The notes: generated by a model not told the origin, from the sequence alone. A DNA stretch of 64,000 nucleotides from CAJXMH01 sp964001305 (GCA_964001305.1 CAXFAI010000029.1:62001-126000); one strand, 5' to 3'; counted from the first letter of the stretch, positions 16,852-25,535 are shown. Program-made: numbers and translations.

Positions 16852-17637
16852 ATGAACTTAGATTTAAGCGGAAAAAACGCATTGGTTTGTGGAAGCAGTG
16901 CTGGAATTGGAAAAGCCATTGCTACTGAATTGGCAGAAATGGGTGCAACTGTATTTTTAATGGCAAGAAACGAAGAAAAGCTTCAAGCTGTTTTGAAAGA
17001 ACTACCAGCTCCGAGCTCGCAATCACACCAGTTTTTAGTAGCTGATTTTTCGAACGTAAATCAAGTTGAAGAAGTAATTAACGAATGTGTAAAATCAAAC
17101 CCAATACACATTTTGATTAACAATACTGGGGGCCCTCCAGGTGGACCAATTGTTGATGCAAAAAGAGAAGAATTTACTCATGCATTCTCCATGCATTTAT
17201 TGTGTAATCACACTTTGGTTCAAGGAGTTAAACAAAGTATGATTGATGAAGGCTATGGTCGAATTGTTAATATCATTTCCACTTCGGTAAAACAACCTTT
17301 GAATGGTTTGGGAGTTTCTAATACCGTTAGAGGAGCTGTGGCCAACTGGTCTAAAACAATGGCCAACGAATTGGGTGCTTTTGGAATTACGGTAAATAAT
17401 GTTTTACCGGGCGCTACTTCTACAGAAAGACTAAGCTCTATTGTAGCGAATAAAGCTAAAAAAACAGGTAAAACAGAAGAAGAAGCCTTAAAAGGAATGG
17501 AAGCGCAGGTTCCAATGAACCGTGTTGCAAAACCCGAAGAAGTAGCAGCAGCGGCGGCTTTCCTTGCTTCACCTGCAGCCTCGTATATCAATGGAATTAA
17601 TGTTCCGGTTGATGGTGGCAGGACGGGATGTTTGTAA
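16852..17637 (+). CDS. SDR-family protein with non-standard catalytic residues
   Basis: 261 residues with a Rossmann fold of the short-chain dehydrogenase type: CGSSAGIGKAIA (nucleotide loop, about 13-24), the NNTGG strand at 90-94 (normally NNAG), and a C-terminal INGINVPVDGG. The catalytic YxxxK is missing: the matching stretch GVSNTVRGAV has Ser156 and Arg160, while Ser143 is retained. It therefore belongs to the FabG-like SDR subgroup without the classic tetrad. It is divergent from the 3-hydroxyanthranilate genes (115 bp), and similar pairings suggest a role in the kynurenine route, possibly on an aminomuconate or muconate intermediate. That role is inferred; the protein may even be non-catalytic. 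Confidence 0.8.
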   Translation: MNLDLSGKNALVCGSSAGIGKAIATELAEMGATVFLMARNEEKLQAVLKELPAPSSQSHQFLVADFSNVNQVEEVINECVKSNPIHILINNTGGPPGGPIVDAKREEFTHAFSMHLLCNHTLVQGVKQSMIDEGYGRIVNIISTSVKQPLNGLGVSNTVRGAVANWSKTMANELGAFGITVNNVLPGATSTERLSSIVANKAKKTGKTEEEALKGMEAQVPMNRVAKPEEVAAAAAFLASPAASYINGINVPVDGGRTGCL

Positions 17638-17648
17638 ACAAATGAATA

Positions 17649-17683
17649 GAGACCTTTAACGTATTAAACGCTTTAAAGGTCTC
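17649..17683. terminator. Hairpin between convergent genes
   Basis: An 11-bp perfect stem (GAGACCTTTAA at 17649-17659, TTAAAGGTCTC at 17673-17683) with a 13-nt loop. There is no clear T-run on either side, so termination is inferred from its place between two converging genes. Confidence 0.5.
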
Positions 17684-17690
17684 ACTTAGG

Positions 17691-18548
17691 TTACAAATTG
17701 CCCTTTTTCAGCTTTCGATCTATCATATAGGGAAAAACTTCGTCAAAGCGCTCAATGTAAGGCTCTCCCATTTTATTTGCTTTATATCGCTGTGCATTTA
17801 GATAAGCACGTTCAGCTTCTTTCTTTTCTCCGACTTGCTCATAAACTTCTCCTAAAAAATAGTAGCCTTCACAAAACTTTGGGAATAAGGCAATGGCTTT
17901 TAAGTAAGTTTTTTTAGCTTCTTTGAATCTGCCTAATTTTTGATAACATCTACCCAAATACAAAAAATACAAGTGGTTGTTTACTTCCTTGTATTTTCCC
18001 AATTCAATTTCTATCAATTTCTGCATTTCAACTATAGCCTCTTCATATCTTTCCAAGCAGTATAATGCTTGTGATTTTTGAAACCGACAAGCCTCTCCCC
18101 AGCATTGGGTGTAATTGTCGTCAGTCATTTCTTCAATTTTTTCCAGATCTTCTAACGCTCCCGAATAGTCCCGATAATAGTATAATAAACTCCATGCCCT
18201 ATATTGTAATGCATCAAAACTTCCAACAGCAACATCCTTTTCTACTACTTCGTTCAAAATTCTCATGGCTTCTATATGCTCTCCTCTTTTTTTATACGAA
18301 TAAGATTTCGTTTGCAAATAGCTTAACTCTTCAGGCTGCGCCAAATTTGCAGAATCCTTATACAAGCGGTAGGCAAAACTGGGTTGTAAAAAATAATTTG
18401 CCCAAGCATTATAATCTTCCGCGATAGAATCACGTTCCAATGCAGTGAATAGACTAAAGTCTTTACGCTTATGATTTTTTGGAAGTTCATCTATCTTGTG
18501 GCAAGCAAATGCAAACAGGACAAACAGTATGATAGTTGTTACTCTCAT
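17691..18548 (-). CDS. TPR-repeat protein, probable lipoprotein
   Basis: 285 residues. The N-terminal hydrophobic segment ends in FAFAC, a weak lipobox with Cys16. The body consists of TPR-like helical pairs: YLQTKSYSYKKRGEHIEAMRIL, SQALYCLERYEEAIVEMQKL, YLGRCYQKLGRFKEAKKTYLKAI and YFLGEVYEQVGEKKEAERAYL. No enzymatic domain is seen. It overlaps the upstream lipoprotein gene by 4 bp (ATGA), so the two proteins are probably made together and may act as a pair in the cell envelope. Function unknown. Confidence 0.7.
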   Translation of the reverse strand: MRVTTIILFVLFAFACHKIDELPKNHKRKDFSLFTALERDSIAEDYNAWANYFLQPSFAYRLYKDSANLAQPEELSYLQTKSYSYKKRGEHIEAMRILNEVVEKDVAVGSFDALQYRAWSLLYYYRDYSGALEDLEKIEEMTDDNYTQCWGEACRFQKSQALYCLERYEEAIVEMQKLIEIELGKYKEVNNHLYFLYLGRCYQKLGRFKEAKKTYLKAIALFPKFCEGYYFLGEVYEQVGEKKEAERAYLNAQRYKANKMGEPYIERFDEVFPYMIDRKLKKGNL

Positions 18549-19696
18549 GGACTTACATCGGTTATTCTACCATTTTGAATTTTAAACATCAAAAATGAAT
18601 GTACATCTTTATATGGCATCCAAACTCGGCTAGATTGAGGATCAGGCCAATCCTTTAAAGATTTTACTTGACTTACAAGATGACGGACAGTTTCCAAGTT
18701 AAAGCTTGTTGGCAGGTATTCAAAATCCATTTGAATTAGCCCTAAATTTCCCACTTGTTTATTACAATTCAAGTTAAAATGAATGATTATATACCCTTCT
18801 CTTTTCTCATTTTCAGGAAAATTTACATTACACCTTTTCTGTATAGAGTCGTTTCCGTGCAAGTATGTTAAGTCATCAAAATAATACTCTCCTTGAAAGC
18901 CTTCAAAACAATTTGCAAAACGTTGAGGCTTTTCATCCTTCATTCTGTCTAGCTCTTGTTTAGTTTGACTTAATTCTATTTCTGTTGAATACCTAGAGTT
19001 ATAATCAATTAACCTTATTTGGTTCGTTCCATCAAAAAATAGCTGATAAATTGGAAGTGGATTTTCTTCTTCATCAAACAAGCTTAAAAACACATTTCCG
19101 TTTAAATCAAATAACGCATAAGAAGTACGTTGAAATTCTGTTAAAACGACTTGCTCTTGATAATAATAATGAGTGGAAAAGATGATGGAGTCAGCTGATA
19201 CCTGCCAATTCTTAACTATCTTAAAATCGCGATTAGGAGTTGAATAATGAGCACTGTCTAAAACTTGATCCCAACTTCTGCTACTTAACTTCTCTTGGGC
19301 TTCTTTTAAGTCAGTTGGCTTAGAAAGTACTTTCTTGAACCTCGTAAAATTCTTTTGAACAAGCTTTTCTGCTTGACTCCTCTTATAATAGTTAGAAGTG
19401 TCCCGAAGATCAAATAAACTTATATTGGAATCATTGACGAATTTAAAATAAAACAGATGTTCATTTAAGCCAATGGTATCTCCACTAGCTAAAGTTGAAT
19501 CTAGCTTAACACTTTCCAACTCTTTCCCTTTGTTGTTTAGATAAGTAATGTGATTATTACTTAATTCAATAAAATAAGGATGGGGAATTTGTCGATCAAA
19601 TATTCGATAAGACCCAATGTATACACTGCTATCATACTTTTCAGAACAAGCCAGCAGAGATATTGCAACTACAATTAGAAGAATTGCCTTTTTCAT
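18545..19696 (-). CDS. Lipoprotein of unknown function with a TonB_C-like tail
   Basis: 383 residues. A lipoprotein signal peptide ends at SLLAC (Cys17). The middle has many Tyr/Phe-rich beta strands. The final 110 residues (EGYIIIHFNLNCNKQVGNLG, LPTSFNLETVRHLVSQVKSL, FLMFKIQNGRI) resemble the alpha/beta TonB C-terminal-like domain common in secreted Bacteroidota proteins. No catalytic motif is apparent. It overlaps the following TPR lipoprotein gene by four bases. The domain resemblance is from memory of the family and is moderate only. Confidence 0.6.
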   Translation of the reverse strand: MKKAILLIVVAISLLACSEKYDSSVYIGSYRIFDRQIPHPYFIELSNNHITYLNNKGKELESVKLDSTLASGDTIGLNEHLFYFKFVNDSNISLFDLRDTSNYYKRSQAEKLVQKNFTRFKKVLSKPTDLKEAQEKLSSRSWDQVLDSAHYSTPNRDFKIVKNWQVSADSIIFSTHYYYQEQVVLTEFQRTSYALFDLNGNVFLSLFDEEENPLPIYQLFFDGTNQIRLIDYNSRYSTEIELSQTKQELDRMKDEKPQRFANCFEGFQGEYYFDDLTYLHGNDSIQKRCNVNFPENEKREGYIIIHFNLNCNKQVGNLGLIQMDFEYLPTSFNLETVRHLVSQVKSLKDWPDPQSSRVWMPYKDVHSFLMFKIQNGRITDVSP

Positions 19697-19858
19697 GCTT
19701 GGAAATTAACTAAATGCAGTTTAAACCGTTTTTACTTTTAGAAACATTAAGAATTAAATACTTCAACTTATTATGCTTCTTGCTTGTCGAATAAATAGCT
19801 GGTTCTAATTAAAACAATCTTTTTAAAATCTAATCGTTTACCCAAAAATCCAATAGCA

Positions 19859-21046
19859 TTGAAATCATCCTACTACCTGCTACTTTCATTGTGTTTGGCA
19901 TTCTTCATAAATAGCCCCGCACAAAAACAATTCATTAGATATCATTTTACCAATCAACAATATGATACCTTACCACTTATTCAGTACAATTCAAGCATTC
20001 AAGCTGAAAACACAAATTTCTATTTAGGAAAAGATAGTAACATAGCAATTCTTCCCAATGCCATACCCACCCAAAACACCTACCCTCAAAGCAATTATAC
20101 CTACAAAGAAAGGGCGGATTTAAACTACTCCATTACTGATTTTCCTTTACGAGCAGCAATTAAAACCTTTTCCGTGGAGAATGACAGCTTAATTGATAAT
20201 TGCTCTGGAGTAATGATTAGTAAAAACCACATGCTCACTGCTGCTCACTGTTTAGTTTCAATAATCACAGACAGTGTGTTTGTTGATTCGCTAAAAATTT
20301 GCCCTGCTTTTAATAAGGGAATAAGCAATGGAAGTTTTACTTGTACATATGCTAAACAATTTTACTATCCTGCAAACTACTCCTTTTCAGAAGACCTTGC
20401 CATTGTAGAGTTAGAAGATTCCATTGGCAAAGAAACTGGTTGGGTTGGTGTTGGCTTTAATAAAAGCAATTCATTCATTTCCAATGGTTCTTTTTTTAAA
20501 TTGTCTTACCCAAGTACTACCATCTCTTCTTTGGATCCAAGGGTATATAATGGCGACACCCTATTTTTTAGCCATGGAGCCATTAATCTGATTGATTCTA
20601 ATTTTTTAGGAGTTAATTCTGCAAGTGGAATTCCTGGTGAAAGTGGAAGCTCCCTCATTCGTTATCAAAATGGTTTAGCGTATACCAGCTATGGAACCTT
20701 GAGCTTATCTAATAGCTTGAGGCATAGCAGAATAAATAATTGGGAATACTATGCCATCAAAACCTTTATTCAATCTTCCATTTTATCCTCAACTGGAACC
20801 GTTTTGAAAACAGATCAGAACATATCTGTTTTTCCAAATCCTGCTCAAGAGATGCTTCATATTTCAATCCCCAAACAGTCAACATATAACGTTCGTTTGC
20901 TTTCAATAAAAGGGCAACTACTTTTTAGAGAAACTATACATATATCAGATTATACCATTAATCTTTCAGACTTTCCAAAAGGAACTTATATCCTTCAAAT
21001 CGAAAATGAAAGTTCTAGAACTATTAAAAAAATTGTAAAGTTCTAG
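19859..21046 (+). CDS. Trypsin-like serine protease exported by the type IX system
   Basis: 395 residues from a TTG start, the only start giving a signal peptide (residues 1-21, cut near INSPAQ). The protease domain has the His motif LTAAHCLVSI, the Asp motif EDLAIVELE and the Ser motif GESGSSLI, equivalent to TAAHC, D and GDSGG of trypsin. The last 75 residues form a T9SS type A sorting domain: ISVFPNPAQEMLHIS, VRLLSIKGQLL, FPKGTYILQI and a final basic KKIVKF. The protein is therefore probably secreted or surface-bound through the T9SS. Its 3' end overlaps the convergent TetR gene by 4 bp. Confidence 0.8.
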   Translation: MKSSYYLLLSLCLAFFINSPAQKQFIRYHFTNQQYDTLPLIQYNSSIQAENTNFYLGKDSNIAILPNAIPTQNTYPQSNYTYKERADLNYSITDFPLRAAIKTFSVENDSLIDNCSGVMISKNHMLTAAHCLVSIITDSVFVDSLKICPAFNKGISNGSFTCTYAKQFYYPANYSFSEDLAIVELEDSIGKETGWVGVGFNKSNSFISNGSFFKLSYPSTTISSLDPRVYNGDTLFFSHGAINLIDSNFLGVNSASGIPGESGSSLIRYQNGLAYTSYGTLSLSNSLRHSRINNWEYYAIKTFIQSSILSSTGTVLKTDQNISVFPNPAQEMLHISIPKQSTYNVRLLSIKGQLLFRETIHISDYTINLSDFPKGTYILQIENESSRTIKKIVKF

Positions 21047-21624
21047 TCTAATATAGAAAGTGTAGTAGAAACCGTTTTCATCAAATTCTCCTTAAGTGGA
21101 TTTAATTTAGAAGTCGCCAATAAGCCACACTGAAAAGCGTATAATGTTTGAGCAATTCCTTCAATATCTTTATGTGCTGCTAATTGGCCTTTACTCTTGC
21201 CATATTCCAAATAGGTGCGAAACATTTTTAAGTGAAGCTCTCTTGTTTCTAGCAAACTTGCCCGAATTTCTTCTGAACTGTTTGCAAGCTCAACGGTGGT
21301 ATTTAGATGAAAGCAAGAATTTGATTTATCATCTTTCAAAGCCGCATCCACAAAGTATTCAAACATTACATAAAGCCCTTGTCTAATATCTGTATAGTAA
21401 TATAGAATAGACGAAACCTCTTTGGTTTCTGCTGTCTGATAACTCTCTAAAGCTTTAGCAAATAGTTGATCTTTGCCCCCGTAGGTATCATACATACTGG
21501 CTCTATTTATTCCTAAAGTATCCACTAAATCTTGCATAGAAGTAGCGTAATATCCTTTTTCCCAAAAAAGGTTTTTAGCCTTTTCTAAAACCTCAGCAGG
21601 ATCAAAATTTTTAGTTCTTGGCAT
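21043..21624 (-). CDS. TetR/AcrR-family transcriptional regulator
   Basis: 193 residues. The N-terminal helix-turn-helix is typical: VLEKAKNLFWEKGYYATSMQDL followed by LGINRASMYDTYGGKDQLF. The C-terminal ligand domain (helical, with FHLNTTVELANSSEEIRA) resembles the TetR_C group of YcdC/AefR-like repressors. A target is not obvious: the neighbours are a divergent-side FNR gene and a convergent protease. Confidence 0.85.
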   Translation of the reverse strand: MPRTKNFDPAEVLEKAKNLFWEKGYYATSMQDLVDTLGINRASMYDTYGGKDQLFAKALESYQTAETKEVSSILYYYTDIRQGLYVMFEYFVDAALKDDKSNSCFHLNTTVELANSSEEIRASLLETRELHLKMFRTYLEYGKSKGQLAAHKDIEGIAQTLYAFQCGLLATSKLNPLKENLMKTVSTTLSILD

Positions 21625-21701
21625 AACAATCGTTTGCCTAAAAATACCATTTTGGAATGCTTATTATAAAAAGAGGGAATAAAACTTATTAACGACTTAC
21701 A

Positions 21702-22409
21702 CTAGTCAATTAAGTCTGCTAAAACAACCAATCCGTGAATATCTAGTAACTTAATCCGCTTACCTTCTAAGGCAATTAGTTTTTCTTTTTTTAATTCAGC
21801 AAGCAAACGAATTACGGCTTCTGTGGCGGTTCCAACCATATTGGCTATCTCTTCACGACTTAGTTTTACGTCAATGCAATTTTCTTCATCAAGTCCAAAA
21901 GTTTCCTTCAACCAAAGTAACATTTCAGCTAAACGTTGTTTGGTAGTTTTTTGAGCCATATCCGTAATTAATCGAGAAGCATTATCCCAATTTTTTGCCG
22001 TTAACTCTAGCATTTTGAGGCTAAAATTGGGCTCCAAACGAATCAACTCAAAAAAGTTTCTAGCAGGAATAAAACAAACAGCTGAATCTTCTAAGGTAGT
22101 AGCTGTAGCACTAAGTGGACGTTTACTGAGCATAGAGTTATAACCAATGATATCGCCAGCAGTGGCAAAACGAACAATTTGCTCTTTTCCACTTGGCCCC
22201 ATTTTACTCAGCTTAATTTTCCCTTTGTTCACACAAAATATCCCTCTAGAAATACTTCCTTCCTTAAAAATTTGCTCTCCTTTTACATAAAAATCACAAC
22301 TTTTATCGGAATCTAAATCAATTAACTGGCTGCTATTTAAGCTACAAAAAACTGACTTGTGTCTAGAACCACAAGTTGCGCATTCGGGGGTATGTAGCTT
22401 TTCGCTCAT
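21702..22409 (-). CDS. fnr: FNR-type oxygen-responsive transcriptional regulator
   Basis: 235 residues from the ATG at 22409; an upstream in-frame ATG (22433) is rejected because the FNR box lies across that stretch. The N-terminus has C10xxC13 and C22 (PECATCGSRHKSVFCSL), and C112 (EDSAVCFIP) aligns with Cys122 of E. coli FNR, so all four [4Fe-4S] ligands are present. A cyclic-nucleotide-like beta barrel and a C-terminal winged HTH follow (LSREEIANMVGTATEAVIRL). The recognition helix keeps the Glu and Arg that read the TGA core (E..IR). The gene is divergent from ccoI and beside the cbb3 oxidase cluster, with FNR boxes at 22421, 24895 and 25524, so it probably controls microaerobic respiration. 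Confidence 0.85.
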   Translation of the reverse strand: MSEKLHTPECATCGSRHKSVFCSLNSSQLIDLDSDKSCDFYVKGEQIFKEGSISRGIFCVNKGKIKLSKMGPSGKEQIVRFATAGDIIGYNSMLSKRPLSATATTLEDSAVCFIPARNFFELIRLEPNFSLKMLELTAKNWDNASRLITDMAQKTTKQRLAEMLLWLKETFGLDEENCIDVKLSREEIANMVGTATEAVIRLLAELKKEKLIALEGKRIKLLDIHGLVVLADLID

Positions 22410-22420
22410 AGGTGAAGATA

Positions 22421-22432
22421 TGACAAATATCA
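22421..22432. promoter_or_regulatory. FNR box in the fnr-ccoI intergenic region
   Basis: TGACAAATATCA, one mismatch from the TGAT-N4-ATCA palindrome. It lies 11 bp before the fnr ATG and overlaps the expected -33 position of the ccoI promoter, so autoregulation or repression is plausible. Confidence 0.65.
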
Positions 22433-22443
22433 TACTTTGCTAC

Positions 22444-22451
22444 TAACTTTG
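22444..22451 (+). promoter_or_regulatory. -7 element (TAACTTTG) for ccoI
   Basis: A perfect TAnnTTTG match, 11 bp downstream of the FNR box. A transcript from here would start near 22456 and would include the upstream extension of ccoI that encodes a CxxC motif. Confidence 0.55.
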
Positions 22452-22536
22452 AAAGGAAATTCGCAGAAGAATTTAGACGATCAAAAAGGAAGATAAAAAT
22501 AGCGCTACGACTTGTTATCATTGTGGAGATGATTGC

Positions 22537-24897
22537 TTGAGTGACTCCATTGTAAAAGATGATAAATCATTCTGTTGCCAAGGGTGCAAAACAGTGTATG
22601 AAATACTTCATGAAAATGATTTATGCGATTACTATACCCTAGAAAATACACCAGGAATTAGTCCGAAAGCGAAAAGCCAAAGTAAATTTGAATACTTAGA
22701 ACATGCTAGCATTCAAGAAGAACTATTGGACTTTCAAGATGACACATTGAGCAAAGTTCAATTTTATTTACCGCAAATACACTGCAGCTCTTGTTTATGG
22801 CTGCTTGAAAACCTTTATAAACTAAACTCTGGGGTAACACAAAGCCGGGTAAACTTTGTAAAAAAAGAAGTGTATCTCACCTTTCTGCATCAAGAGATTA
22901 GCTTGCGTCAATTGGTTGAACTTTTAGCAAGTTTGGGTTACGAGCCAAGCATAACGCTTGACCAACTGAAGTCTGAACGAAAAAAGCCAATTAGCAAACG
23001 GTTGATTTATCAAGTTGGACTTGCCGGCTTTGCTTTTGGGAACATCATGCTTCTAAGTTTGCCTGAATACTTTGGTTTCGATGAACGAAGCTTAAAAGAG
23101 TTTGCCCATTGGTTTGCTTGGTTAAACTTGATTTTAGCGACTCCTGTAGCCTTTTATAGCGGTCAAGATTATTTTAAATCGGCTTGGACTAGCTTAAAGC
23201 GAAAACGCTTAAACATAGATGTTCCCATTGCCATTGGTGTTCTTGTACTTTATTTAAGAAGCTTTTATGAAATTGTAACCCAAACTGGTGCAGGTTATTT
23301 CGATTCTTTATGTGGATTGCTTTTCTTCTTACTTCTTGGAAGAATTTTTCAAGAAAAAGTATACCATCAACTTTCATTTGAAAGAGATTACCGTTCGTAT
23401 TTCCCCATTTCCATTAACCGCATATCGAATCAAGTGGAGGAGAGTGTTCCTGTTCAAGAAATCAAAAAAGGAGATAAAATCATTATTCGAAATAGTGAAT
23501 TGATTCCGGTTGATGGTTTCTTAATTGAAGGCATTGGAAACATTGATAATAGTTTTGCAACGGGCGAGTCTGAGCCCATAAAAAAAGAATTAGGTAGTAA
23601 AGTTTATGCAGGTGGAAGACAACTTGGAAGTTCCATTGTACTAGAAGTGATCAGACCCTTGGAACAAAGCAAACTTACCCGGCTTTGGAGTGAACATGCC
23701 GAACAGAGACAAAACACAAAAGAACAAGTCAGTTTCTCAGATTTGACCGATGAAATATCGCATTGGTTTACGCCCATCATTCTGCTCATTGCACTTGTTG
23801 CAGGAGGATATCACTTTCAATATGGAATCGGGCATGCTTTAGAAGTGATGAGCGCTATTCTCATAGTTGCCTGTCCATGTGCCCTAGCCTTAGCTGCACC
23901 TTTTACCTTTGGGCACGCCATGCGTTATTTAGGAAGACTAAATTGCTACCTAAGAGAAGCAAGCGTTATTGAGCGCTTGGCTAAAATCAATCACATTATT
24001 TTCGATAAAACAGGAACCTTGACTTATGGACAAAACAAAAAAGTAAGTTATCGAGGTAAGGCCTTGAACAAAGAACAAGAACAAGCTATTCAAGTAATCT
24101 TTTCACAAAGTAATCACCCACTAAGTCGAATCATTGCCGATCACTTACCTATTGCAGAATGTACTACTCTTTCAAAATTTCAAGAAATAGAAGGTAAAGG
24201 GTTAGTGGCAAGTATAAACGAAAACACTTACCGACTTGGTGCTGTAAGTTGGTTAAATCAGGCAGCAGATAATCACAATCAAGACACGAGTGTTGGTGTA
24301 GAAATTAACAAGGACTATCTCGGCACTTTTCTTATCAAAAACGAATACCGAAGAGGTTTAAAAGCTTTGTTACAAAAGTTAAATCAGACTTTCAAACTAT
24401 CAATGATTTCCGGAGATCATAGCGGTCAAGAAGAAACTTTGAAAGCGTACTTTCCTTCAAATAGTACACTTTTATTTGAGCAAAGCCCTGAAGACAAATT
24501 AAACTACATTAAAGCAAGTAAACAAAAAGGAGACAATTGCTTAATGATTGGGGATGGACTTAACGATGCAGGAGCTTTGCTAGAAAGTAATGTAGGAGTT
24601 TCCATTGCAGAAAATGTCAACGCCTTCTCTCCTGCCTGTGATATCATTTTAAGTGCAGATCGATTTGAAGAAATTGAAAACATTTTAAAGTTTGCAAAGC
24701 GCAGTAAGCAGATTGTCATCATCAGTTTTATCATTTCATTTCTCTATAATGCGGTAGGTTTAGCCTTTGCCGTACAAGGGCTACTTAGTCCTGTATTTGC
24801 CGCTATTTTAATGCCCGTAAGTTCTATTTCGGTTGTTAGTTTCGTGAGTTTAGCTACTTGGCTTTTGTATCACAATGCTTTTCAAAAACAAAGCTGA
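22537..24897 (+). CDS. ccoI: Copper-translocating P1B-type ATPase for cbb3 oxidase assembly
   Basis: 786 residues from the first conventional start (TTG). The true protein probably begins further up: the 12 in-frame codons just before this TTG end in CYHCGDDC, a motif conserved at the CcoI N-terminus, yet no ATG/GTG/TTG precedes it (stop at 22474). Visible parts: a second cysteine set (SFCCQGCKTVYEIL), an HMA-like metal-binding domain (IHCSSCLWLLENL), the membrane CPC motif (VACPCALALAAP), the phosphorylation site DKTGTLT, and GDGLNDAGAL. The family exports copper toward the cbb3 assembly site. Divergent from fnr and upstream of the cco structural genes. Confidence 0.9.
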   Translation: MSDSIVKDDKSFCCQGCKTVYEILHENDLCDYYTLENTPGISPKAKSQSKFEYLEHASIQEELLDFQDDTLSKVQFYLPQIHCSSCLWLLENLYKLNSGVTQSRVNFVKKEVYLTFLHQEISLRQLVELLASLGYEPSITLDQLKSERKKPISKRLIYQVGLAGFAFGNIMLLSLPEYFGFDERSLKEFAHWFAWLNLILATPVAFYSGQDYFKSAWTSLKRKRLNIDVPIAIGVLVLYLRSFYEIVTQTGAGYFDSLCGLLFFLLLGRIFQEKVYHQLSFERDYRSYFPISINRISNQVEESVPVQEIKKGDKIIIRNSELIPVDGFLIEGIGNIDNSFATGESEPIKKELGSKVYAGGRQLGSSIVLEVIRPLEQSKLTRLWSEHAEQRQNTKEQVSFSDLTDEISHWFTPIILLIALVAGGYHFQYGIGHALEVMSAILIVACPCALALAAPFTFGHAMRYLGRLNCYLREASVIERLAKINHIIFDKTGTLTYGQNKKVSYRGKALNKEQEQAIQVIFSQSNHPLSRIIADHLPIAECTTLSKFQEIEGKGLVASINENTYRLGAVSWLNQAADNHNQDTSVGVEINKDYLGTFLIKNEYRRGLKALLQKLNQTFKLSMISGDHSGQEETLKAYFPSNSTLLFEQSPEDKLNYIKASKQKGDNCLMIGDGLNDAGALLESNVGVSIAENVNAFSPACDIILSADRFEEIENILKFAKRSKQIVIISFIISFLYNAVGLAFAVQGLLSPVFAAILMPVSSISVVSFVSLATWLLYHNAFQKQS

Positions 24898-24906
24898 TAA
24901 ATATCA
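24895..24906. promoter_or_regulatory. FNR box upstream of the dioxygenase-like gene
   Basis: TGATAAATATCA, a perfect TGAT-N4-ATCA palindrome overlapping the ccoI stop codon. Its centre is 29.5 bp before the -7 element at 24930, which puts it near -41.5 (class II activator position). Confidence 0.8.
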
Positions 24907-24929
24907 TTTTTATAGCCTAAAAACTGACC

Positions 24930-24937
24930 TAGCTTTG
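24930..24937 (+). promoter_or_regulatory. -7 element (TAGCTTTG) for the dioxygenase-like gene
   Basis: A perfect TAnnTTTG match 26 nt before the ATG at 24964, downstream of an FNR box. No -33 is recognisable, as expected for an activator-dependent promoter. Confidence 0.7.
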
Positions 24938-24963
24938 GTTATATAATTTAAAACCAAAGTAAT

Positions 24964-25500
24964 ATGGGATTAGCAGATATTGAAAGCATTGAGCAATTAA
25001 AAAAAAGCTTAAACCTCGGTCCAGGTTATGGAGGCTACAATGAATTAATTAAAGCGATTAAAATTCCTCATTCGGAATGGGAAAAAAACTATTTGTGGAA
25101 GGATGAAAACTACACGAGAAATTGCATTTCTTCTTGTGATGGTTATGAGCTTATTTTAATGTGTTGGAAAGAAAGGCAAGCCTCTCCCATTCACAGTTAC
25201 GATTTTCAAGAAGGCTGGATTAAAGTTTTAGAAGGAGAATTGACCATAGAAACCTATGAGGTAGATCAAGAAACAAAAGACTATCGTTTACAAGAAGCCA
25301 TGCATATTGTTGAAGGCGAATCAACTTATTTAAATGACAACATGGGTTACCACCGAGTTTTGAATTCAAAAAAAGGGAATACAACAAGTCTTCATTTACA
25401 TATAGAAAAGGTGAAACAATGGACAGTTTTAGATGAAGAGAAGCATGAATTCAAAACTATCACCCCACAAATTGACTCTAAAAGCGCTGATTGCGAATAG
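24964..25500 (+). CDS. Cysteine dioxygenase-like cupin with an altered iron site
   Basis: 178 residues resembling type I cysteine dioxygenase along its length: NYTRNC (Arg52 equals the substrate carboxylate Arg), YELILMCW, SPIHSYD, a GELTIETY strand, YLNDNMGYHRVLN and SLHLHI. In the known enzyme iron is held by three His (HxH plus a later His). Here the first (H77) and third (H130) are present but the second is Tyr79 (HSY instead of HDH). The protein may bind metal differently, act on another thiol, or serve as a sensor. It sits between ccoI and ccoS under its own FNR box, an unexpected place for a thiol dioxygenase. Family assignment is fairly secure; the activity is not. Confidence 0.7.
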   Translation: MGLADIESIEQLKKSLNLGPGYGGYNELIKAIKIPHSEWEKNYLWKDENYTRNCISSCDGYELILMCWKERQASPIHSYDFQEGWIKVLEGELTIETYEVDQETKDYRLQEAMHIVEGESTYLNDNMGYHRVLNSKKGNTTSLHLHIEKVKQWTVLDEEKHEFKTITPQIDSKSADCE

Positions 25501-25523
25501 GTTTAACAATTTTTTAGAATTAC

Positions 25524-25535
25524 TGATAAATATCA
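25524..25535. promoter_or_regulatory. FNR box of the cco operon
   Basis: TGATAAATATCA, the same 12-mer as at 24895. Its centre is 29.5 bp before the -7-like element at 25559, the same geometry as the upstream gene. Confidence 0.8.

Noticed and set aside
22410..22433. An upstream ATG for the fnr gene.
   Set aside because: The FNR-box palindrome covers this stretch, and the eight added hydrophobic residues do not fit an FNR-type N-terminus.
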